NCBI RefSeq assembly: GCF_000471905.2
Contig: NW_006499207.1
Span: 3,135,865 to 3,199,864, forward strand
DNA: 64,000 nt
Reading direction: 5' to 3'
From: Amborella trichopoda
Taxonomy: Eukaryota; Streptophyta; Magnoliopsida; Amborellales; Amborellaceae
Below, piece after piece: positions 32,399-41,969 of this stretch. Position numbers and translations under genes: made by a program. Numbering within the stretch: the first letter of the stretch is position 1; the number at the start of each line of letters is the position of its first letter. Under the pieces are notes generated by a model that was given only the letters and a program-made list of their open reading frames with translations, had not been told where the DNA came from and did no database searches.

Positions 32399-32410
32399 TC
32401 ATCCCCCTAT
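32399..32410 (-). other. Chromovirus polypurine tract
   Basis: Minus strand ATAGGGGGATGA immediately before the LTR start TGTAAGG. The related fragment at 55887-55900 has TAGGGGGGATGA in the same place. Confidence 0.8.
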
Positions 32411-32436
32411 TAAAATGGACTTTGTCCCCAAAATCA

Positions 32437-33560
32437 TTAATCTAAGAGGTGGTGGTATTTCTCCCTAATTTCATCCTCCCGCTCCCATGTTGATTCCTCT
32501 TTTGTGTGATATTGCCATTGTACTCGGACCAGGGCGATTTCTTTATTGCAAAAAACTTGTACTCTTTGGTCCATTACCTCAATTAGTCGCTCAATATAGG
32601 TTAGGTCTTCCCGGAGTGGGATTGGTTCATACTCCAAGATAAGAGACAGGTCGACCTGATATTTTTTCAGCAGGGATACATGGAAGACATTATGGAGATT
32701 GGCTAAATCAAGTGGCAGGGCAAGTCGGTATGCCATCTTCCCAATCCTTTTCAAAATATCAAAAGGCCCATTGAATCGTGGGCTTAGCATCCCTTTCTTA
32801 CCAAAACCCGTAACGCCTTTGGTTGGTGATACCTTCAAGAAGACCCAATCTCCCACTTTAAATTCGAGGCCTCTTCTGTGATTATCGAAGTAACTCTTTC
32901 GTCGACTTTGGGCTATCTTGAGCGGCTCACTAATTAAGAAGATCTTTTTAGAAGTTAGCTTAACTATTTCGGGCCCCAGTAATTTCTTTTCACGTACTTC
33001 TTCCCAGCAGATGGACGATCTGCACTTCCTCCCATACAAGGCCTCATAAGGTGCCATTTGGATGCTGACTTGAAAGCTATTGTTGTAAGAAAACTCTACT
33101 ATGGGTAGATGGTCTTCCCAGCTTCCTCTAAAATTGATTACACATGCTCTCAACATGTCTTCTAAAGTTTGGATAGTCCTCTCTGACTGCCCGTCTGTTT
33201 GGGGGTGAAAAGCGGTGTCAAAAGTAAGCTCAATCCCCAGGGCTGATTGTAGACTTGCCCAAAACCTATAAGTGAACATGGGGTCTCTATTTGATACAAT
33301 GCTGATAGGAATCCCATGAAGTCTCACAACTTCTCTTATGTATAGCTGGGCTAACTTGTCCAATGTATAGGTCATGCGAACGGGTCAGAAGTGAGCAGCC
33401 TTAGTCAGTCGGTCCATCACGACCCAGATACTATCATGCCTTGCACTAGATCTTGGTAGCCCAGAGACAAAATCAATTGCGATGCATTTCCATTTCCACT
33501 ATGCTATGGGCAGGGGATATAATAGTCCAGCAGGTTTCTGAGGTTTGACCTTCACTTGTT
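32437..33560 (-). pseudogene. pol: Chromovirus integrase core and chromodomain
   Basis: On the minus strand, HDSIWVVMDRLTKAAHF (first catalytic Asp, 33412-33414) is followed by a TGA stop at 33385-33387. A 312-residue open stretch down to 32437 comes next. It holds LHGIPISIVSNRDPMF, FHPQTDGQSERTIQTLEDML, YNNSFQVSIQMAPYEALYGR and the GPFDILKRIGKMAYRLALP element. It ends in a chromodomain-like tail (NKEIALVRVQWQYHTKEEST, WEREDEIREKYHHLL). The usual SD in SDRDP is SN (AAT at 33289-33291), so the second catalytic Asp is lost; the Glu of GQSER is present. Integrase inserts element cDNA, and the chromodomain targets heterochromatin in Tekay/Del-type chromoviruses. Confidence 0.9.
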
Positions 33561-33900
33561 GGCACGTTAGACATTTAGCCACAAATTGCGCCACGTCTCA
33601 CTTCATGTTGTTCCACTAAAATGCTCTTTTCAAATCCTGGTACATCTTCGAAGCCCCAGGATGTATCGTATAGAGAGAGTGGTGTGCTTCCTTAAGAATG
33701 GCCCTTTTTAGATTTTCATCATTGGGGACACATATTTGGCCCTTCGACCTTAACAGTCCATCACTGCCTACAGGAAAATGCCATTTCCCTTTTGTCTTCT
33801 GTTCTTGAAGGATTTTCATCAGGTGGGGATCTTCTTTTTGAGCCTCTCGGACTTGTTGGAAGAGTTGTGGGGCTCCACCCTTAGACATGATAGTACTTCC
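33561..33900 (-). pseudogene. pol: Chromovirus integrase zinc-binding domain
   Basis: The open stretch 33888-33616 reads EAQKEDPHLMKILQEQKTKG, GLLRSKGQICVPNDENLKRA, EAHHSLYTIHPGASKMYQDL. H-x3/4-H is visible in EAHHSLYTIHPG. The following Cys pair is in the continuing frame near 33560 (VKCLTCQQVK-type), after a stop at about 33600. N-terminal HHCC domain of gypsy integrase. Confidence 0.85.
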
Positions 33901-34222
33901 CTCTTTTCACTAAGGGGTCACGATGGGTGCCACTCCACCACATCCTCTAACAACTTCATTGCTTGCACCATCAATTGTGCCATGGAGACTACAGTTTTTT
34001 GACTTAAGGCGTCGGCTACTATATGTCAATTAAAACCTTACACTGTCTGTACACTCTACTAGTTTCCGTAGAGTCTCCCATTGGTGTGCATACTACTAAG
34101 GTATAGTTAAGGTGTGCAGGTGCGACATTCAAATGATAAGCAAAATGGGGAGCAAAAAACGAGTGAGAAGATCCAGGGTCAATTAAGGCTCTATCTTTAG
34201 CATCACAAATTGAGAGCGTACC
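33901..34222 (-). pseudogene. pol: Chromovirus protease start fused to RNase H end by deletion
   Basis: From 34222 downward the minus strand gives GTLSICDAKDRALIDPGSSH, then SFFAPHFA and CTPMGDSTETSRVYRQCKV. This is a Tekay-type retropepsin start with an Asp-Pro-Gly active-site loop (Asp at 34178-34180). At about 34018-34026 it jumps to ADALSQKTVVSMAQLMVQAM, the end of RNase H/linker (VADALSRK type). Everything between, namely the rest of protease, RT and RNase H, is missing. Confidence 0.75.
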
Positions 34223-35180
34223 TCAGATTACTGAGGTGGACGCGTTGACCACTTGCTCTGTGATGGTGAACACTCGTCCTTGAGTCTTCGGGTGGTCCTC
34301 GGTCTTCATCATAGGGCAGTCCCTAGCCCAGTGACCCGGCTTGCCGCACCTTAGGCACACATTCTTCTTTCGGTAACAATCTTCCGCTGTGTGGTTGTCT
34401 TTTCCAGAGTGAGTAGAAACCGGGGGTCGATCATCGCTCGTGCTACCCAGGAGATTCTTCTGGGTTCTCGGGTTCAGCTGATATGGCCTCCTTCTCACTT
34501 CTCTTCTTAGAACTTGCCAGAGTGTCTTTCCAAGCCTCCCCGATGATGCAGCCTTCATTCTTCCTTCCTTTCTATATCGATGGTCCTCACAGTCTCTTTC
34601 GATCTTCAGGGCAAAGTCTACCATTGGGGCATATGACTTTAGGTTGGCTGACATCACTCTACCCCTTCTATCCTGCTGTATGCCCCTTTCAAACTTGGCC
34701 ACCTTTCGTGCCTCGGTGTTTATAATGTGGGGTGCGTACCTCGAGAGTTCTGTGAACCTGGTGGCATATGCTCCATAGTCATGTTCCCCTACTGGAGCTC
34801 AATAAATTATACTTGTTTCCTCTCTCTGACTCAGTTTGGGAAGTATTTATCATCTAAGGCTGCCATAAAGTTTTCTCAGGTGGGTTCGATTCCTAAATCC
34901 CTCCAGGTTTGCTTTACTGAATTCCACCAGTGTTCGGCTTCTCCTTCTAATATAAATTCCCAAGTCTAACTTTCTACTCATCCGAGAAGTGTAACACTTC
35001 CAAGATCTTCTCTATCTTCCTTTTCCATCTTTCGGCCTTCTCTACTACTCCTTACCCCAGAAAGGTTGAGGACGCTAGGCTTCTAAACCTCTCAATCAAG
35101 ATATTATCGCTCTACTCCTGGGTAGGGGTGGACTGCACTGACATCAACTCTTTCATCATTTAGGTCATGGCCCCCAGAGT
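34223..35180 (-). pseudogene. gag: Chromovirus gag with CCHC zinc knuckle
   Basis: From 35160 the minus strand reads MMKELMSVQSTPTQE, then across several stops and shifts EHWWNSVKQTW-type text and FTELSRYAPHIINTEARKVA. A clean open stretch 34702-34223 follows (KFERGIQQDRRGRVMSANLK). It contains the zinc knuckle CLRCGKPGHWARDC near 34315-34362. This is the usual Retrotrans_gag plus CCHC of Tekay/Del chromoviruses. The N-terminus is lost: it abuts the inside of the 5' LTR at about 35180 with no PBS. Confidence 0.85.
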
Positions 35181-37201
35181 CCTATAGAATTCACAAGAGG
35201 GAGGGTAATGACAAGTGGGTTAATCCGCTTTGTAATACCTTCAATTCAAGCAAACATTCCCCACAGGCCTTTACCTTGCAAGGCATCCATCAATCACATG
35301 TCTTATCTCATGAAACATAGGGGTGCGACCATCCTTTTTCTCCTAACCAGTTATTGTCATTATGTAGGTTAAGGAATATGCCGGCATCACCTCCTTGATG
35401 TATCAATCTCCACTACCTATGGGTGTCCCATCGCGTAGTGGCCAGTATCAGTAAACAGTGGCCAATATTCTCATCAACATAACAGTACCATACTCAGTAC
35501 CAATGGGTTCCCCATTGCATAGTGGTCATCATTAAGGTCTCTCTTCATGCTCGAGCATTCAATTTCATTCCTGCCAATTCAATGCCACATAATAAACGAT
35601 TCACCTTCTCATCATATCATTAGGGAAATTAACACAAAACATTCATTACGTAAATCATAGCATAGCATTTACTCATGGGCATCACTAACAGCATTTTGGC
35701 ACTTATCTTGAAACATTCATCATAGAATTATCACATTGGAGCAGCACATGTCAATTTTCACATGGTATTCGGATGGCAGAGATATGCATGGTGCTACACG
35801 CACGGTGCTAAGTGCACGAAATTACATGCACGATGTTATGCACACGGTGTTATGTGCACAATGTTATGGACACGATGTTACGCGCTCGGGGTTACGCACA
35901 TGCGGTTCTCACATATGGCGATGCATAAACACAAGCGGCAATGCACAAATGGTGATGCACAAATGCAAGCAGCAATGCACATACAACTATACACAAATTC
36001 AAGTGGCAACGCACAGACGGTGACGCACAAACACAAGATGAGTCACAGTCGTTGGAATTTATAGTGATCGTGAGAGATGACATCTCTCATGTTTTAGTCT
36101 ATATCTTTTGATCCATGGAACATTTCATCATGATACAAAATAGAAAACTCGTACTAGACATGTGTATCATTCATTTAAAGCTGATTTGGGCCCATTTTGG
36201 CACTGTTTGGTTAGTGAAACGCTCAGGGCGAGAGGCCACATAGTTGCTGGAAAATCACCTTCCCTCAAACATTAACATGTCATCACCATATTGTAAACCA
36301 TTTTATAAATCAACTTAAATCATAATGTATTCTTAAACGTATCAAGTGAACTTGTACGTTTGGCAAGAAAATGACTCTATGATTTTCCCAAAGTTCATAG
36401 GGCATGTTCCACATTCATTCTACTTCATTTATGTTTCATTCTACATTCATTTGTTCTTTCATACATAGCACCAAAACAACTTACATAATGGTCACGATGC
36501 TCCTAGCCTCCCATCGCGCAGTTCGCCCGTCACCCCTTGCTCCCTCTCTCACTTGACTGCTTCACTCTGGAAGTCGCACGCGCAGGTCGCCTTCCTCCAA
36601 GCAGTCATTACACTTCACGCTAAGTGCTAAAGAGAGATTTTGAGAAGTAAATGACATTGGGGGAAGTGCAAAATTTATAGGCGTGGGGGTTGATGAGAAC
36701 CACTGTGGCTGACGTCGCGAGTGGTGGGAAAATGGATGTGGCTGGCGTCACACGCATAGCGTGGCATTGACAAATTAGCACAACGCTGACAAATGCAGTG
36801 CAGTACTGACACCATTGGCAGCTGCACACTTGACCTACCCCGCACGGTGTTACTCCAGTAGGTGATACGCATGCAGCGATGCTCTAGCTGGCGATGCGCA
36901 CACGGCGATGCTCCAGTGGCCGATATACACAAGGTGATGCTCCAATCGGCGATACGCACGCATCGATGCTTCTTACGCCTTCCGCATGTGGTTATACTCC
37001 TTGTACACATGTGGTGACGCCATTTCTTCACTCTTACACATGACGTTAGCTTTTATTTTGCATGGACGGCACTAGGTCCAAACACCCGGACGGTGCTAAC
37101 CATCGCCCTTAGTGTTGGGCATGCGCTTCCGTCTGCCTCGACTTCCTTCTCTCTTTCCTCTGCCCCGAGTGGTCCTGTTCAATCGTATTGTGGCCCTGAC
37201 A
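35181..37201 (-). mobile_element. Chromovirus 5' LTR, 3' part deleted
   Basis: On the minus strand it starts TGTCAGGGCCACAATACG at 37201 and matches the 3' LTR until about 35181, which corresponds to about 30365 there. The last about 750 bases of the LTR, the PBS and the gag start are missing. It carries the same arrays of GCGATGC/GGCGATG words (35790-36050, 36780-37080) and a TATA-like box at 36672-36680. Flank ATCGT (37202-37206). Confidence 0.8.
36672..36680 (-). promoter_or_regulatory. TATA-like box of chromovirus 5' LTR
   Basis: Minus strand CTATAAAT, equivalent to the box at 31895-31903 in the 3' LTR. Confidence 0.55.
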
Positions 37202-37206
37202 ATCGT
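37202..37206. other. Target-site duplication of the chromovirus (right half)
   Basis: ATCGT here and ATCCT at 29606-29610 match at four of five bases and directly border the LTR ends. Joining the two flanks restores colinearity with arm A at about 27415, which independently supports the insertion point. Confidence 0.7.
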
Positions 37207-37784
37207 CATCCAAATGACCTGCCATCCTAGATGATGTCCTGCTATCGCTTGGATGCATTCCGTCTCACGAAGTCCCCTCTTCGGCAATAAACGCTCATAT
37301 GCTCCCTGTGCACAAAGGCTCTTCTATCCCTTGACATCTCATCTATGATTTTCACTACACAGCGAACACCATCCAAGTAGGATCCCTCCAAAGAGAAGAA
37401 CCCCTGAAGAAAACAAGAAAAAAAAAAAAAACATTGGGCATGGTGAAAACCCGCAACGACACCATGAGTAAAAATGATAGGCGGGTGTGTCCGTGAAGCC
37501 ATGAGTAATAGTTTCCTGGAAACAAGAAAACTAAGCATGGTGTTAACTCGTAAGGGCACCATGAGTAAGAATGGAAAAACATGGCCGATGTGACCCCAAA
37601 GACATGAGTAAAAATGCCTAAAGAATGAGTTAGCGAAAACCATGCTTATGGCACTGCTCCTATTCATTGCAAGTGAAAACCTAAAGGGACGCTCGGATTA
37701 AAATGGGCATGTTGATGCATCTATTGCCTGAAAAGAAGAAGACACCAGCCAACTTCAAAGCAAAAAAAGGACCACAAAAGGCAT
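37207..37784 (-). repeat. Inverted-repeat arm B, outer block
   Basis: Reverse complement of 26835-27410. Shared words include CATCCAAG-TAGGATCCCTCCAAAGAG, CACCATGAGTAA and GCATGTTGATGCA. It leads directly into the reverse-complement minisatellite and then PMD copy 2. Confidence 0.75.
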
Positions 37785-37990
37785 TGAGTACAAATCAAAA
37801 TTCCAATCCTAACGTCAAAATCCAAATTCTGAGCCCAGCACTAAAATCCAATTCCGGCCCTAGTGCCAAAATAAAAAATTCCAGCCCTAGAGCTAAAAAT
37901 CAAAATATATTGCCACAGTGCCCAATCCCAAATCCAGGCCCCAGCTCCAAAATCCAAAATTTCGTCCCTAGCGCCAAAATCCGAGATGTG
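37785..37990. repeat. Minisatellite, inverted copy of 26030-26830
   Basis: About seven units of CCAAAATCCAAATT-type / GGCCCTAGTGCCAAAAT, reverse complementary to the larger array. The plus frame through it is open into the PMD-like ORF, but the N-terminal peptide it would add is just repeat. Confidence 0.8.
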
Positions 37991-39480
37991 AACCGTCTAC
38001 CGCATAAAGGGGAATCAGGAACTGATTCCTATACTGACATTTCTCTTGTCCGGGGGACTTCTCTTAAGGCCCTCGCACATTCTCAAGAGATAAAGTGGCC
38101 TTCCAGCATCACCTACGTTGGAGAAGTTGCCCAGCTCGGTAATTATGGGGATACTGGTGAGAAACCTCTCATTCAAAGGGATGATGTGCCCCTTTATCAT
38201 TCTTTTCACAAGAATTTTAGTCCCTGTGACGATTTTCCAATGCTGGGGAAGACGATGATGGAAAAGACAAACCTTCACTGGGCCCTTGGCTGGTTAGCCA
38301 CAACATACCAGTGCTTGGCTGGTTATTATGACCGCTGCTTCAACACTAATGAAAGATCTATGAGAGACATGTTGTTATAGGACCAATAGCTGCCTCTTGG
38401 ACAGAGGTGAGATGGGGATCACCCTTCTAGGCTTGTATTTTGTAGGTGGTTTGCCAATGCTGGGGGAGATGTATGAAGAACTCATACCCAATAATAGGTA
38501 TATTTTTGGTGATGAGCTAATCAATGGCAAGCCAGCCCCTTTTGGTCTTTGTGAGTTGTTTGAGATTTATCAGCTCTTGCACTCAGAGACCAAACTCAAG
38601 TCTGGAGGGGTACATTTTGAATCATGGAGAGACTATTTCTATGATGGCCGTTAAGATGGTGAAGACGTCGGTTTCAGTGCCTCGTGGATGGACGAGGTGC
38701 TAAGAGTGGAGCTCAGTAAGGCGTCAAAGAGAACAATTACTTCTCATAGGCGAGGGGGTCAGGATCGAGTATACTTGGCTACTTACGTGGTTCTCTTTTT
38801 TGTGCAAGTTTTCTGTATCAGAGGTGAGGGGCTACATCATCAGACCGAGTTGCTTCTGCGTGGCTTGCATGATGGTCCAAGGGAATATTTTTGCATTGGC
38901 ATGACATGTTTTGTGCAGTATCTATCACGGGCTGGCCTCCATTACACTCGACAAGGCTCCCTCGAAGGAAATCAATAGTGAGGTCTTAACAGGTGAGGGC
39001 CTACCCGGGCGCTTCACAACAAGTTTCCTGATCCACTACGTTTTTGGGTGGCTTGAGGCATACTTCCCATGGGCGTACAAGAGTAATGAAAGTCTTGTGG
39101 ATGCCGCCTTTCCCCACATGCTAAGAATTGCAGGGACAAAGGTCGTTTTTAGGGAGTTGGGGGAGGCCTGTGAACTTTTGATCAATGCCCTTTTTCTTTA
39201 CCGATGGGAGTCCTTTTCTAGTAGGTGGCCCTATTGATAATGTGTGTGTCAATGTTTTTGATGGGGTCCTCAATGGGGTGACCACGGTGATAAAGGAGGG
39301 CATGTATGTCATAAGCATGAGGGGTTGTATTCTTCCATACTGGGAGATAGAAAACTTGAGGGCTATTTTCCTCATCGCTTCGCCCGTCAGCATGGCCGGG
39401 ACTAAGCGTGCTTCTTTACCATCCTTTTTGGGAAGAAGTATGACAGAAAGGAGGCGTTGTAATATCATGAGGCCCCTAGG
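37990..39480 (+). pseudogene. Plant-mobile-domain-like ORF, copy 2, PMD part
   Basis: Open to 38380: ITYVGEVAQLGNYGDTG, VPLYHSFHKNFSPC, LAGYYDRCFNT. It then shifts frame and continues 38381-38654: LYFVGGLPMLGEMYEEL, ELFEIYQLLHSETKLKSG, FESWRDYFYDGR. Then 38688-39237: RVYLATYVVLFFVQVF, YVFGWLEAYFPWAYK, MLRIAGTKVVF, and a further segment to about 39400 with CILPYWEIENLRAIF. Every block has a partner in copy 1 in the same order. The GLPxxGxxYEE block suggests the plant mobile domain. At least three frame changes make it inactive. It is preceded by minisatellite, without the TATA box seen before copy 1. Confidence 0.55.
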
Positions 39481-40045
39481 GCTTGTCGTGAGGCGTGGAG
39501 CGAGCTCCACATGAGGATGGAGTGGGAGACTTGCCGGTTCCTCCCACTGCTGAGCAAGTTTGTGATCCCTCATTTTGGTCATGTGGGTCAAACGACAAAA
39601 AGTTATCCACGATGGTGGGATACCAACAGCGGCATGTACTGACATTTCGACCACTCATGGCTGGTTATCCACAATGCAAAGAACAACGGCCCGGCTAGCA
39701 AACGCTTCGCTCCCTCTTCTTTCTCCAAGATTTTTGAATTTAGCGAGTATCCTGCTAAGTAGAGGGTCCTTGTGCAGACTCATTCTTTGGACAAGGATGA
39801 TGCTGGCCTAGAATTTTTATTTACAGGCCGAGACAAAGTCCTTCTTTGTTGACCTCGGCTCCATCTTCGGATGAGCCAAGGGAGATGCGGTCTCTGGTCG
39901 TGAAGGAAGATTGACCCAGAGCCTGGATGCCCCGACAGGAAGTGGATCAGGATCTGGCCTAGCCACTACGCCCTACCGTGGCTAGAGGAGTCCTGCGAGT
40001 ACAGGGCCGAGGAGTATTCCTCTAAAATCAGAGGAGAACAGGCAA
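39481..40045 (+). pseudogene. Frameshifted link of PMD copy 2
   Basis: Words in alternating frames such as AWSELHMRMEWETCRFLPLL and EFSEYPAK near 39490-39760 read like coding sequence, but stops break all frames. Equivalent to 6151-6567 of copy 1. Confidence 0.4.
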
Positions 40046-41121
40046 GTGGGAGAAAGGAGTAAAGGATCATGGGGGCCGCCATCACCCCCTATGGTTTTGA
40101 AAAAGAGCATCTGCTCAAAAAGGAGGGGTTCGTCCGCTACGGGTGCATCACCAGTAGCTCCTTCTATCAAGGGTGTGAAAGTTGAGGCTTGTGCAGTTTC
40201 AACTCCACCTCCCACGATGTCAACTCCGATTGATGTGGAGACTGTGGGTGAGGTCCCGAGTACTGACATGACAACCCTAGTGGCTTCTGCTCCAGCTATT
40301 TCAGAACTGGAGCGAAGAGCAGAATCTGGCTTGGAGATTCCTTCTTCAGTGTCAGCGGTGCCATTGGGTCCGGAAGTGTCTGCGCCAGGGACACAAACTA
40401 AAGAGCCTTTGATTGATCCCCACACCATCGTCCCTGAGTCTTTGGCTCTCATGGTCAAGGATTCAGCATTTGATGTCCCTCCTCTTGCTATAATTTGTTC
40501 TTCGTCCCCGCCTCTATCAGCGCTAAGTTTTAAGACACTCGCTGTGAGGCACATGCTTCTATTAGAACATCAAAGGATTGTGGAATGTGCTCTCTCTATT
40601 CTCAAAGGGAAGATTGAAGTTGTTGAAGCTTGCTCTTGACCTTCAACCAGTGGAAGGGGTTGCTGCGGAATCTTGCGGATTGGGGCACCGAGGATCTTCT
40701 ATGGGAGACTTTGAAGCAGGCGTCTCATGATACACGCCTAGCTTCTTTACGGGAGAGACTAGCGAAGCAGCGGGCTCTCGTGAAGGGTAATGAATAAAAG
40801 AAGGAGCGGCTCGCTTCTCGCCAAGCTCGCCTGGTGGAGGAAGAGGCAGATTTCTCTAGTGAGATTCTTGACATAGAGGATGAGATCACATTATTGCAAG
40901 TCCGGGCAAATGATTTGAAGTCCATGCAGAGTCAGCACCAGGAAATGATACTAGTGAGGTCTTGAACAATGGAGTAGTTGAGTACCGAGGTGAGGGCGGT
41001 CCTTAATTTTCCCGAGGCAGTCGCTAAGAACATTGCCGGTTTTGAAGAGCAAAAGCAAGCTGCGCTAGAGTGCACGCGGGAGTTGAAGGTGAAGATGCAT
41101 GAGGCTCTTGACCATTTTTAA
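40046..41121 (+). pseudogene. Hydrophilic tail and coiled coil of PMD copy 2
   Basis: 40046-40639 is Ser/Pro/Val/Thr-rich (SVSAVPLGPEVSAPGTQTKE). It leads into LLLEHQRIVECALSILKGKI, then in the next frame (40640-41121) LRERLAKQRALV and KKERLASRQARLVEEEADFS, EILDIEDEITLLQVRANDL, QKQAALECTRELKVKMHEAL. The heptad-like Leu/Ile spacing indicates a coiled coil. A stop lies in the middle (near 40797). It corresponds in place to 6568-7796. The coil suggests multimerisation, an inference only. Confidence 0.55.
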
Positions 41122-41640
41122 GGGTTTTCATTCTATTTTGCGAACTTTCGAGGCCCGTCTAACTTTTTTTTTTTCTTTCATTATATATATGGAATGATTC
41201 TCTTTTCTCTCTTTGCTTCTCATGTTTTCCACTATTTAATGGCTTGTCTTTTTTTCTTTTTTTTGGAGGTAGATTTAAGGTCGTACCTCCGTGTCCATGG
41301 GTGGCATAGTTTTAGCATCTTACTGTAAGCACGTGCGCTATCAGTTTGGCAGTCGTGTACCTTGGACCTTTGTTTAGGAATAGTACCTTTATCAGCTCAT
41401 GATGGGGGCCTTCATTGTATCCTCCCTTGTATGGGATGTGTCATGGATCGTCCTCACAGTCATGTATTGACCACCCTCCACAAAAAGAACCTACCTTGGG
41501 ATGAAGTCGTATAGAGTAGGCAGAGAAAGAAGAAGAACCGTTTTGAATGGGTGTTGAGGGGGTTTCTGCTTGTAGGGTTGTGCTCGTGCAACCTTTTTGT
41601 TTTCTTCTTTTCCATTGAGTGGACAAGGTTCCATCGCTTG
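41122..41640. other. T-rich trailer between PMD copy 2 and gag remnant
   Basis: It contains T runs at 41167-41177 and 41250-41262 and GTTTAGGAATAGTACC text; no domain. As the 3' side of the PMD-like ORF it resembles a plant 3' UTR in composition. A minus-strand open piece (41626-41441) may be decayed gag continuation. Confidence 0.35.
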
Positions 41641-41965
41641 AGGTGCGGGTATCGCGTTAGCCTGGTGAATATTATATCATGGTATCACCTCTACCATGAT
41701 ATAATTTCCACGGTTTGAGCGCCACTGCGAGGTTATGACGAGTAGGTGTTTCCGAGGCACTAGGGACAGAATTTTGAGTCAGCTTGAATTCCTCCTGCCG
41801 TGGAATTTCGACCTCATGAGCTTCCTTTAGAGGTGGTGATGGTGCATTGTTTATGACTAACTCACCATTTCGTATGTACCTTTCCAACATAGATCGGAAT
41901 CCGAAACAGAGACACCAGTCATGTCCTCTCAGCTGATGGTATCGGCACTGTTGTATGTCATTTTT
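41640..41965 (-). pseudogene. gag: Tat gag C-terminal remnant facing PMD copy 2
   Basis: The minus strand from 41960 reads NDIQQCRYHQLRGHDWC, then SMLERYIRNGELVINNAPSP, PLKEAHEVEIPRQEEF to a stop at 41672. The C-x-YH-x4-H motif and the following ERYIRNGEL block are of the Tat gag C-terminal type (compare CAYYRRVSHPIDDC at 57920 and CGYHRNHTHSTQDYY at 46710). It points at PMD copy 2, giving the same convergent gag/PMD arrangement as at 4660-11400. It is cut at about 41970. Confidence 0.55.
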
Positions 41966-41969
41966 TCAA

